From Rhizobiales bacterium Y(2018) (GTDB taxonomy: Bacteria; Pseudomonadota; Alphaproteobacteria; Rhizobiales; Aestuariivirgaceae), in assembly GCA_005502925.1 (NCBI GenBank), contig SCPD01000002.1, positions 1 to 64,000 on the forward strand: a stretch of DNA of 64,000 bases, written 5' to 3'. This document shows positions 9,494 to 18,100 of this stretch, in pieces. Made by a program: the position numbers and the translations under genes. The notes below the pieces were generated by a model. The model made no database searches, had not been told where the DNA came from, and saw only the letters and a list, made by a program, of their open reading frames with translations. Each line of letters begins with the position of its first letter. The stretch's first letter is position 1.

Positions 9494-10414
9494 TCAGCGC
9501 AAGCGGATGCGCGGGTCAATGAGGGGGGCGACGAGGTCAGCCAGAAGATTGCCGGCCACGATGAACAAGGCGGCGACGGTCGTTATTCCCATGATGATGG
9601 GGATGTCCAGGGACTGGATGGCCTGCCACATCAATTGCCCGATGCCCGGCCAGCCGAAGACATTCTCCACCACCACGACGCCCGACATGAAGATCCCGAC
9701 ATCGAGGCCGATCATGGCGATGATGGGCAATATGGCGTTGCGCAGGCCATGGACGAGCATCACCCGCCTCTCGCTCATGCCCTTGGCGCGGGCGGTGCGG
9801 ATGTAATCCTGGCGCAGGATCTCGATCATCGAGGAGCGCATCATGCGCGAATACCAGCCGCCGCCGGCAAGCCCCAGCGTGACGGCGGGCAGGATCAGAT
9901 GGCTGAGCGAGCCATAGCCGCTCAACGGGAACCAGCCGAGCAGATAGGAGAAGAAATAGAGCAGGCTGAGACCCAGCACGAATTGCGGCGTCGACACGGT
10001 GAGGAAGGAGAGTGTCATCGCCACCTTGTCGCCGGTCCGGCCGCGCCTGGCCGCGGCATAGAGCCCGGCCGGAATGCCGATCAGAAGCTCGGCTATGATT
10101 GCCCCCAGCATGAGCAGCAAGGTGGCCGGAAGCCGCGACGCGATCAACGGGCCGACTTCGCTTTTCCGCGCATAGGAAATGCCGAAATCGCCTTGCGCCA
10201 GCCGCTGGGCATAGGCGGCATATTGCTGGATGAGGGGCTTGTCGAGCCCGAGCTGGATACGGATCTGCTCGCGCATTTCAGGTGTCGAATTGCGCCCGGC
10301 GATCATCGCCACCGGATCGGCCGGGATGAGAAAAGTGAGACAGAAGGTGACGATTGTCACCCCCACCAGGATAAGGGCCGAGGCCGAGAGCCGCTTGGCG
10401 AAGTAGAGCAGCAT
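9494..10414 (-). CDS. Peptide-type ABC transporter permease, DppB/OppB type
   Basis: This is a 306-residue inner-membrane permease that begins MLLYFAKRLSASALILVGV, the typical first span of DppB proteins. It has about six membrane segments and the conserved EAA-like loop around RTARAKGMSERRVMLVHGLRNA near residues 200-220. I start it at 10414, where the stop of the other permease and this ATG overlap by one base (TGATG); the longer open frame is not supported by homology. It pairs with the DppC-type protein to form the channel. Confidence 0.9.
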   Translation of the reverse strand: MLLYFAKRLSASALILVGVTIVTFCLTFLIPADPVAMIAGRNSTPEMREQIRIQLGLDKPLIQQYAAYAQRLAQGDFGISYARKSEVGPLIASRLPATLLLMLGAIIAELLIGIPAGLYAAARRGRTGDKVAMTLSFLTVSTPQFVLGLSLLYFFSYLLGWFPLSGYGSLSHLILPAVTLGLAGGGWYSRMMRSSMIEILRQDYIRTARAKGMSERRVMLVHGLRNAILPIIAMIGLDVGIFMSGVVVVENVFGWPGIGQLMWQAIQSLDIPIIMGITTVAALFIVAGNLLADLVAPLIDPRIRLR

Positions 10415-11265
10415 CAGCGCCGTCCCCGCTGCGTCGGATCGAGCGCGTCGCGCAAGCCGTCGCCGGCGAGATTGAAGGCGAGCGCCACGATCAGGATGGC
10501 GGCACCCGGAATGAAGACGAGCCACGGCGCATTGAGGAAATAGGACTGGCTTTCGAAGATCATCATGCCCCAGGCCGGCGTCGGCGGCTGCACGCCGCGG
10601 CCGAGAAAGGAGAGCATCGCTTCGAGCAGCACCGTGGTGGCGATGCCGAGCGTGGCATAGACGATAATGGTCGGCACCAGATGCGGAATGAGATGGTGGA
10701 ACAGGATGCGTGGGCCGGAGGCGCCGAGTGCCCGCGCCGCCTCGATATATTCGCGTTCGGCGAGCGATGTCGTTTCGGTATAGATGACGCGGGCGATCTG
10801 CACCCAGTTGACGAGCGCGATGACGACGATGACGATGGAGAGGCCCGGCTTCAGGATCGCAGCGAGCGCGATGGCGAGCAGCAGTGGCGGAAACGCCATC
10901 ATTAGGTCGGTGAAGCGCATGATGGCGGCGCCGATAAAACCCTTGGCATAACCGGCGATGACGCCGAGCAGCGTGCCGATGAGCACGGCGATGCCATTGG
11001 CGACGAGGCCGATCAGCAGCGAGGTGCGCGCGCCATAGAGAAGGCGTGAGAACTGGTCGCGGCCATTGGTGTCGGTGCCGAACCAGAAACGCTCATTGGG
11101 CGGCAGGGGCGAGCCTTCGAGGGTGAGCCCGTCGAAGAACTGCTCGGCCGGATCATAGGGCGCCACCACCGGGGCGAGGAGTGCCGCCAGTACGACGATG
11201 GTGATGACCACGAGCCCGAACAACGCGACCCGGTCTTTGCTGAATCTCTTCCAGAAGGAGGACAT
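10414..11265 (-). CDS. Peptide-type ABC transporter permease, DppC/OppC type
   Basis: This is the first gene of the peptide/amide operon, 283 residues from the ATG at 11265. It starts with a basic cytoplasmic stretch (FWKRFSKDRVALFGL) followed by the first membrane span, as in DppC/OppC. A periplasmic loop with DPAEQFFDG and GTDTNGRDQFSRLLYGARTSL is diagnostic, and the EAA loop (YIEAARALGASGPRILFHHLIPH) follows. A TTG codon at 11292 in the same frame could add nine residues, and neither start has a strong ribosome site. The operon promoter should lie in 11293-11543, which is dominated by repeats. Confidence 0.88.
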   Translation of the reverse strand: MSSFWKRFSKDRVALFGLVVITIVVLAALLAPVVAPYDPAEQFFDGLTLEGSPLPPNERFWFGTDTNGRDQFSRLLYGARTSLLIGLVANGIAVLIGTLLGVIAGYAKGFIGAAIMRFTDLMMAFPPLLLAIALAAILKPGLSIVIVVIALVNWVQIARVIYTETTSLAEREYIEAARALGASGPRILFHHLIPHLVPTIIVYATLGIATTVLLEAMLSFLGRGVQPPTPAWGMMIFESQSYFLNAPWLVFIPGAAILIVALAFNLAGDGLRDALDPTQRGRR

Positions 11266-11327
11266 GCCGCCTGAGTGAGGCTGAAGGGCCAAGAAGTGTC
11301 AATAGGAGTTAAGATGCCTCCCAGCTT

Positions 11328-11378
11328 ACCCCTTCTCCCGCCTGCGGGAGAAAGTGGCCGAAGGCCGGATGAGGGTGT
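11328..11378. repeat. Family A palindromic repeat, copy 2 (inverted)
   Basis: This copy reads CCCCTTCTCCCGC-CT-GCGGGAGAAAG followed by GGCCGAAGGCCGGATGAGGGTG, i.e. the family A unit in the opposite orientation to copy 3. It lies between the dppC-type gene and pgi. Together with copy 3 it fills most of the 278-bp gap. A promoter for the leftward ABC operon must be close by, but I cannot place one. Confidence 0.75.
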
Positions 11379-11416
11379 TCTCTCAGCTGCTACATAACTG
11401 CAAGCATGGGAAAGGG

Positions 11417-11508
11417 CTGAAGCTTCACTTTCTTAGGCCGTCGTCAGTTGAACCAACACCCTCATCCGCCCTGTCGGGCACCTTCTCCCGCGGGCGGGAG
11501 AAGGGGAA
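11417..11508. repeat. Family A palindromic repeat, copy 3 with extended left flank
   Basis: This copy carries AACACCCTCATCCGCCCTGTCGGGC and then CCTTCTCCCGC-GG-GCGGGAGAAGG. Its left flank (TGAAGCTTC...TCGT...TGAACC) resembles the flank of copy 1 at bases 8-57, so the repeating unit is longer than the palindrome alone. Copies 2 and 3 face each other and could pair into one long hairpin. It sits downstream of the pgi stop, where it may act in transcript termination. Confidence 0.75.
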
Positions 11509-11543
11509 AATCTGAGAGAGTGTGGAGCAGCTCTTGTCTCGAC

Positions 11544-13175
11544 CTACCTTAAGCCCCGCAGATGCGCCACCAGTCCCTGGGTCGACGCGTCGCGCGCCGA
11601 GGCGTCTTCCTTGCCTTCGACGATCGGCAGGAGTCCGGTCGCCAGCTCCTTGCCGAGCTCGACGCCCCATTGATCGAAGGCATTGATGTTCCAGATCGCC
11701 GCTTCGGTGAAGACGCGGTGCTCGTAAAGCGCGACGAGCCGGCCGAGCGTCTGCGGATCGAGCTTCCGGTAGGCGATGGTGAGCGATGGCCGGTCGCCGG
11801 TGAAGACGCGATGCGGCGCCAGCCTTGTCGCTTCCGCGTCGCTCTTGCCTTGCGCCAGCACTTGCGACTTGGCTTCGGCGAGCGTGCGCCCGCGCATCAG
11901 CGCTTCCGACTGCGCCAGGCAGTTCGCCATCAAAAGATCGTGATGCACCGGCAGGCCCGGCTCATGCGACTGCGCGCCGATCAGGAATTCGACCGGGATC
12001 ACGCTGGTGCCCTGATGGATGAGCTGGAAGAAGGCATGCTGGCCATTGGTGCCGGGTTCACCCCACACCACCGGGCCAGTCTGGGTCTCGACCGGCGTGC
12101 CGTCGCGCTCGACGCCCTTGCCGTTCGATTCCATGTCGAGCTGCTGCAGATAGGCCGGAAGACGGGCGAGGCGCTGGTCGTAAGGGATCACGGCGCGCGT
12201 CGTATAGGCGCAGATATTGCGGTGCCATACGCCGATGAGACCGAGCGTGATGGGCAGGTTCTGCTCGATGGGCGTGATGCGGAAATGTTCGTCCATCTCA
12301 TGCGCGCCCGCGAGGAAATGGGCGAAGTTCTCGGGCCCGATGGCGATCATCAAGGGCAGGCCGATGGCCGACCACACCGAATAACGCCCGCCCACCCAGT
12401 CCCAGAAGCCGAAAGTGCGCTCTTCACCGATGCCGAAGGCCTTGACCTTGTCGAGCGCCGTCGAGATCGCGGCGAAATGTTTGGAGACCGCCATCTCGCC
12501 CAGATGCTTGACGATCCAGTCGCGCGCCGAATGCGCGTTGGTCATCGTCTCGATGGTGGTGAAGGTCTTGGAGGCGATGAGGAACAAGGTGCGCGCCGGG
12601 TCGAGAGTCTTCAGCGTATCGGCCAAATGCGCGCCGTCGACATTGGAGACGAAATGCAGCCGTGGCCCGTCATGATAGGGCGCCAGTGCCAGCACCGTCA
12701 TGGCGGGGCCGAGATCGGAGCCGCCGATGCCGATATTGACGACATCGGTGATGCGCTTGCCGCTCGCCGTGGCAATGGCGCCGGAACGCACCCCGGTGGT
12801 GAAATCGCGCATCTGAGTGAGGACGTGGTTCACCTCCGGCATGACGTCCCGGCCGTCGACGCGGATCGGCCGGTTCGAGCGGTTGCGCAGCGCGATATGC
12901 AGCACGGCGCGCTGCTCGCTGGTGTTGATGAGCTCGCCCGCGAACATCTGGTCGCGTTTGCCCGTCACGTCGCTCGCGACCGCGAGCTCGCGCAGGAGCT
13001 TCATCGTCTCGTTGGTCACCGCGCATTTCGACCAGTCGAGCAGCAGGTCGTTCAAGCCGAGGGAGAAATGCTTGAAGCGCAAAGGATCGTCGTTGAACAC
13101 CTGGCGCATGTCGCGCAACGGCTTCTTCGCGCGATGCTGCGTCAGGGCATCGAGAGCGCGTTTTGAGACGGTCAT
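11544..13175 (-). CDS. pgi: Glucose-6-phosphate isomerase
   Basis: This enzyme interconverts glucose-6-phosphate and fructose-6-phosphate in the cytoplasm. The 543-residue length is standard for bacterial PGI. Segments such as [14 protein letters not shown] (about 140-153), the sugar-phosphate-binding [12 protein letters not shown] (about 203-214), [13 protein letters not shown] (about 260-272) and the [18 protein letters not shown] stretch with catalytic Glu and His are intact. It follows the PfkB sugar kinase gene by 3 nt, so the two form an operon that sends phosphorylated hexoses into central metabolism. Confidence 0.97.
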   Translation of the reverse strand: MTVSKRALDALTQHRAKKPLRDMRQVFNDDPLRFKHFSLGLNDLLLDWSKCAVTNETMKLLRELAVASDVTGKRDQMFAGELINTSEQRAVLHIALRNRSNRPIRVDGRDVMPEVNHVLTQMRDFTTGVRSGAIATASGKRITDVVNIGIGGSDLGPAMTVLALAPYHDGPRLHFVSNVDGAHLADTLKTLDPARTLFLIASKTFTTIETMTNAHSARDWIVKHLGEMAVSKHFAAISTALDKVKAFGIGEERTFGFWDWVGGRYSVWSAIGLPLMIAIGPENFAHFLAGAHEMDEHFRITPIEQNLPITLGLIGVWHRNICAYTTRAVIPYDQRLARLPAYLQQLDMESNGKGVERDGTPVETQTGPVVWGEPGTNGQHAFFQLIHQGTSVIPVEFLIGAQSHEPGLPVHHDLLMANCLAQSEALMRGRTLAEAKSQVLAQGKSDAEATRLAPHRVFTGDRPSLTIAYRKLDPQTLGRLVALYEHRVFTEAAIWNINAFDQWGVELGKELATGLLPIVEGKEDASARDASTQGLVAHLRGLR

Positions 13176-13178
13176 GCT

Positions 13179-14105
13179 TTATCCTTCGAGTTCGTGGGCC
13201 CAGGGCGGGTCGGCGCCGGGCCGCGATACGGTCACCGCGGCGGCCTTTACTGCGAACTTCAATGCCGCGACCACGCTCTCCTGGTCAAGTGCCGCTATGG
13301 CAGGCTTGCTGAGGCGGTTTTCGACATGGAGTGAAGCGAGAAGTCCGGCCGTGAAGGTATCGCCGGCGCCGATCGTATCGGCGACCTTCACCTGGACACC
13401 GGGAATTTCGCATTTGAATTTTGCCGTGAAGGCGAGGGCGCCGTCCTTGCCGCGGGTGACGACGACGAGCTTGGCGCCGCGCTGGAGCCAATCCCGCGCG
13501 AAAGCTTCCACCGAGGCGCCGGGCGCCAGCCAGGCGAGATCCTCATCGCTCATCTTGATGACATCCGCCATCGCCACGATGCGCTCGACGCGGGCGCGGT
13601 GGGCGGCGCGGTCCTTGATCAGATTGGCGCGAATATTGGGATCGAAATGAATGACGCGCCGGTCATGCTCGCGCCGGCACAGGGTCTCGAAAGCAGTACC
13701 GCAGGGCTCGATGGCGAGCGGGAAGGAGCCGAGATGCAGCGCCCGCACGTGATCGGGCAGGACGGGCAGGTCTTCCGGCGCCAGCATCCGGCAGGCCGAG
13801 CCCTCGTCGATGAAGGAATAGCGCGCCTGGCCCCCTTCGAGCTTGACGAAGGCCGGGATCGTATGGCGCTCGCTGACCGGCGAGAGCGAGAAATCGACAT
13901 GGGCGGCGGCGAGATCTTTGCGCAGTTCGTCGCCGAAGAAGTCGCTGGACAGGCCGCCGAGGAAGCCCGAAGGCGCCCCGAGCCGGCCGAGTGCGACCGC
14001 GGTGTTGAATACCGAACCGCCGGTCAGGGGCTCGACGGCCGGCGCCCCTGCACTGGTCAGGCGGGGGACGAAATCGATGAGGGCTTCGCCACAGCAGAGA
14101 ATCAT
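13179..14105 (-). CDS. PfkB-family carbohydrate kinase, probable fructokinase
   Basis: This is a 308-residue ribokinase/PfkB-fold sugar kinase. It starts MILCCGEALIDFVPR, has the first signature GGSVFNTAVALGRLG (about 29-43) and the second DTIGAGDTFTAGLL (about 250-263), which holds the catalytic aspartate. Its ATP-dependent product is a sugar phosphate. Pairing with pgi 3 nt downstream favours fructose as substrate, giving fructose-6-phosphate, but other ketoses are possible. The gene diverges from an aldo/keto reductase across about 107 bp. Confidence 0.85.
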   Translation of the reverse strand: MILCCGEALIDFVPRLTSAGAPAVEPLTGGSVFNTAVALGRLGAPSGFLGGLSSDFFGDELRKDLAAAHVDFSLSPVSERHTIPAFVKLEGGQARYSFIDEGSACRMLAPEDLPVLPDHVRALHLGSFPLAIEPCGTAFETLCRREHDRRVIHFDPNIRANLIKDRAAHRARVERIVAMADVIKMSDEDLAWLAPGASVEAFARDWLQRGAKLVVVTRGKDGALAFTAKFKCEIPGVQVKVADTIGAGDTFTAGLLASLHVENRLSKPAIAALDQESVVAALKFAVKAAAVTVSRPGADPPWAHELEG

Positions 14106-14212
14106 GACGAGGCCTCATAGCACATCTTCACCAGGAGACGATTCGCCTCTAGCCCGTCCTGGAGCGGTTGACTAAGGTGACGACAGGAGAATGTAGTTTC
14201 GGGAGATGCGCC

Positions 14213-15025
14213 ATGAAGACGGCCAATGGCATCCCTGTCCTGGGATATGGCACCTACCCCCTAACCGGGGTGGAGTGCCGCGACGGCGTCGCCATGGCGC
14301 TCGATCTCGGCATCCGCCATATCGACACCGCTCAGCTCTATGACAACGAGAAGGACGTCGGCCAGGCCATCGCCAGATCCGGCATAAACCGCACCGAGAT
14401 CTTCCTCGTCACCAAGGTGGCCCGCGATAATCTCGGCCGCCGCCATTTCATGCATTCGGTCGAGGAAAGCCTCGACAAGCTCGGCGTCGAGCAAGTCGAC
14501 CTCCTGCTCATCCACTGGCCGCCATCCGAGGCGGATTTCGACCAGGCGCTCGACTCCCTCTGCGCCGCCCAGGCCTCGGGGCTGGCGCGCGGCATCGGGG
14601 TCAGCAACTTCACCATCGCCCTCATGCGGCGGGCGGCCAAGCGGGCCGGCCAGAAGCTCATCAACAACCAGGTCGAATTCCATCCTTTGCTCGACCAGTC
14701 GCAGGTCAGGGCCGAAGCCGAGAAGCTCGGCATGGTGCTGTCGGCCTATAGTCCGCTCGGCCGCGGCGCGGTGCTCAAGGATCCGGTGGTCGTCGAAGTG
14801 GCGACGCGCCTGAAGCGTCCGCCCTCCGAGATCGCGCTGCGCTGGATCATCCAGCAGGGCGTGGTGGCAGTGCCGATGACGACCAAGCGCGACAATGCGA
14901 AGAGCAACCTCAGGGTCCTCGACTTCGAATTGTCGCCCGCCGACATGGCCAGACTTTCGGAGGCCTCGCGGCAGAACCGCCGGCTCGTGTCACCTTTGGG
15001 CTGGGCGCCGAAGTGGGATAGCTGA
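14213..15025 (+). CDS. Aldo/keto reductase
   Basis: This is a 270-residue NAD(P)H-dependent aldo/keto reductase with a TIM-barrel fold. The tetrad is visible: Asp in DTAQLYDNE with Tyr four residues later, Lys in LVTKVARDN, and His in LLIHWPPSE. The GVSNF motif and RWIIQQGVVAVPMTTK (cofactor binding) are also present. I start it at 14213, which has GGGAG nine nt upstream; the track frame begins at a TTG further out. A -35-like TTGACT (14168-14173) and TGTAGT (14192-14197) with 18-nt spacing may be its promoter. The substrate is unknown; related enzymes reduce 2,5-diketo-D-gluconate or methylglyoxal. Confidence 0.9.
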   Translation: MKTANGIPVLGYGTYPLTGVECRDGVAMALDLGIRHIDTAQLYDNEKDVGQAIARSGINRTEIFLVTKVARDNLGRRHFMHSVEESLDKLGVEQVDLLLIHWPPSEADFDQALDSLCAAQASGLARGIGVSNFTIALMRRAAKRAGQKLINNQVEFHPLLDQSQVRAEAEKLGMVLSAYSPLGRGAVLKDPVVVEVATRLKRPPSEIALRWIIQQGVVAVPMTTKRDNAKSNLRVLDFELSPADMARLSEASRQNRRLVSPLGWAPKWDS

Positions 15026-15039
15026 TCACTTTGTCCCAC

Positions 15040-15142
15040 TCGTCATGGCCGCCGTTGAGGCGGCCATCCAGCCCTTCCAAGCAATAGCTGTGAGACGTCG
15101 AGACTGGATGGCCGGGTCGAAGCCCGGCCATGACGTGCGGAG
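15040..15142. repeat. Palindromic repeat pair (family D) between convergent genes
   Basis: The arms CGTCATGGCCG and CGGCCATGACG bracket inner elements GGCGGCCATCCAG and CTGGATGGCCGGG, so the whole stretch can fold into a branched stem. It separates the convergent aldo/keto reductase and PAS-GGDEF-EAL genes, where it could end transcription from both sides. The ATGGCCGGG...CCCGGCCAT core is of a type common between genes in alphaproteobacteria. Confidence 0.7.
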
Positions 15143-15148
15143 GGAGTT

Positions 15149-18100
15149 TCAAAACAGATTGTCGAACGGCTCCGGCCGTGAGATCGCGTAACCCTGGGCC
15201 CGGTCGACGCCCATGGCGCGCACCAGCTCGAGCGTGGCGGCGTCCTCGACCTGCTCGGCGACGGTGAGGGCGCCGAGGCGGTGGCCGACGGCATTGATCG
15301 ATTCAACGATGGTGCGGTCGATCGGATTCTCCGTCATCTGGCGGATGAAGCTGCCGTCGATCTTGACGCCGTCGACCGGGAATTGCCTCAGATAGATGAA
15401 CGAGCTCAGGCCGGTGCCGAAATCGTCGAGGAGGACACCGCAGCCGGCGGCGCGCGCGCGCGACAGGAATTGCTTGGCGACCGCCAGATTGTTGATCACG
15501 GCGGTCTCGGTAATTTCGAAATTGATCCGCCCCGCCGGCAGTCCCGAAGCCTCGAGCTCCTCCTGCAGGAACGGCCACAGGAACGGATCGTTGAGCGAAT
15601 TGGCTGAAAGATTGAGAGCGATCGTCATATCCGGCGTCTGACGCAGGCGCGCGCCATAGCTGCGAAAGGTGGTGCGGATGACCCAGCGGTCGATGCTGCC
15701 CATCAGGTCGTAGCGCTCCGATGCCGGGATGAAGCTCGCCGGCTCCATGACGGCGCCCCGCTCGTCCAGCATCCTGAGCAGGATCTCGAAATGCCGTCTT
15801 GTGCCGCTCGCCGGCTTCAGGTCGATGACCTCCTGCGCGAAGAGGCGGAAGCGGTCATTCTCGATGGCATTGCGGATGCCGGCCGCGACCTGCACCTCGC
15901 GATGGTGCCGTTGCGCCGGGCTGCCGGCGCCGCCATAGACGGCGATCTGGTTGCGCCCCGCGAATTTCGCGGTGTAGCAGGCGATATCGGCCTGGCTCAT
16001 CAATTCGTCCGTCGGCGGAGCGTCCGTCGCGATGAGTGTCAGGCCTATGCTGGCGCCGATCTGATAGGCGCGATCGTTCCAGGTGAAGCGCAGATCGGCG
16101 AGGTTCTTCAGGAAGCGCTGGGCCAGCCGCTCGCCGTCGCCGACGCCGCAATCGTGCAGGAGAAGCGCGAATTCGTCGCCGCCCAGTCGCGCCGCGACAT
16201 CATCGGCGCGGCAGGCCCGGCGCAGCAGATTGGCGACGTCGCGCAACAGGGCGTCGCCCGCCGCATGGCCGGCGTCGTCATTGACGATCTTGAAGCGGTC
16301 GAGATCGATGAAGCACAGGACGTGCTCGCGTTTCCTCGATGTGGCCTCGCGCGCCACCTGAAGGTCGCGTTCGAAGGCGGTGCGGTTGGGCAGTCCGGTC
16401 AGCCCGTCATGGGTGGCGGAATGTTCGAGCGCCTGCTGCAGGCTGCGCGCCTTGGTCACGTCCTGGAACACCAGGACGGCGCCGATGATGTCGCCTGATG
16501 TGGCGCGCACCGGTGCGGCCGAATCGCGGACATTGCGTCGTTCGCCGTCGCGCGCGATGAGCACAGCGCCGTCATCGAGGTGATAGGGGCGCAACTGCGC
16601 GAGGCATGCGGCGACCGGATCGGTGAACGGCGCGCCGGTGATCTCGTCGACGATCCAGAAGACCTCGCTGAGCGGCCGGCCCGCCGCTTCGGCCGCCGGC
16701 CAGCCGGTCATCTCCTCGGCGATCGGATTCATGAAGGTGATACGCGCCTCGGCATCAGTGGTGATCACCGAGTCGCCGATCGAATGCAGCGTGATGCGCA
16801 GGCGCTCCTTCTCCTCGAACAGCGCCTCCGCCAGCTCCTTGTGGTCGGTGATGTCGAAATTCATGCCCACGGCGCGCACCGCGACGCCGGCTTCGTCGCG
16901 GATCACCCGGGCGAAGGAGCGTATATGCCGCAATTCGCCTGAGCGCTGCCGGCGGATGCGGAAATCCATGCTGAAGACGAAGGTCTCGTTGAGCGCGGCC
17001 TCATAGGCCTTGAGCACCTTGGGCACGTCGTCGGCATGAATGAAGCTCAGCCATTGCTCGAGCGTGCCGTCATAAGCGTCGTGGGGAAGGTCGTAGAGCT
17101 CGTACATGCGCGAGCCCCAGCGGAATTCCGGCTTTGTCATGTCGGCGTCGAAGACGCCGCCGCCCGAGGCCTCGATGGCGATCTGCAGCCGCTGGTTCAG
17201 CGCCATGACCGCGGCCTCGGCCGTCTTCATGTCGGTGATGTCGCGGGCGATGCCGATGATGCCGATGACATTGCCGTGCTCGTCGCGGCGTGGCGCCTTG
17301 GTCGACAGGAAGATACGGGAGACATCGTCGACGAGGATGGTTTCCTCGATCGTCTGGGCGGCGCCGCTCGTCATGATCCGGCGGTCATGCGCCATCAGCT
17401 TTTCGGCGACATGCGGCGGATGAACATCGGCCGGCCGCAAGCCCAGCATGTCCTCGGTCTTGCGGCCAAGCACCCGCCCGAGCGCCTCATTGGCGACGAG
17501 GTAGCGGCTGTCGCGATCCTTGACGAAGATGAGGTCCGGCGTGCCGCGCATCACCGCATCGAGCAGCTCGAGCGTCTCGCGCAGCGCCGTCTCGGCCTTC
17601 TTGATCTCGGTGATGTCACGCGCGACGCCGACGAGACCGATGACATGGCCATGGGCATCGCGCAGCGGCGCCTTGTTGGTCAGCCATATACGCGGCACGC
17701 CGTCGGTGACGCTGGTCTCCTCGACCGTGTGCGGCTCACCGGTGGCCAGCGCGTGGCGATCATTGGCGATATAGATCGCGGCGGTCTCGGCCGGGTATAT
17801 CTCGGTGTCGACCTTGCCGACGATGTCGGCGACCGCATGTCCCGTGACCTTTTCGGCAGCCTTGTTGGTGATGAGATAGCGGCCGGCGAGGTCCTTAGCG
17901 AAGACCAGATCGGGCGTGGCGTTCATGATCGCGTCGAGCAAGGACAAAGCCTCGCGCAATTGCCTGGCGCGCTCGACGTGATCGGTGATGTCCCAGCAGG
18001 CGCCCGTGGCGCGCAGCGCCTTGCCCTTTTCGTCGCGGATCAGCCGGGTCAGGGAGCGGATATGCCGGAGGGCGCCGGTGCGCTTGTGCACCACGCGAAA

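Noticed and set aside
11328-11508. Possible CRISPR-like repeats
   Set aside because: The copies are palindromic and inverted relative to each other, with no regular unique spacers and no cas genes; they are family A palindromes.
11562-13166. 534-codon open frame on the plus strand
   Set aside because: Antisense to pgi, which is complete and conserved.
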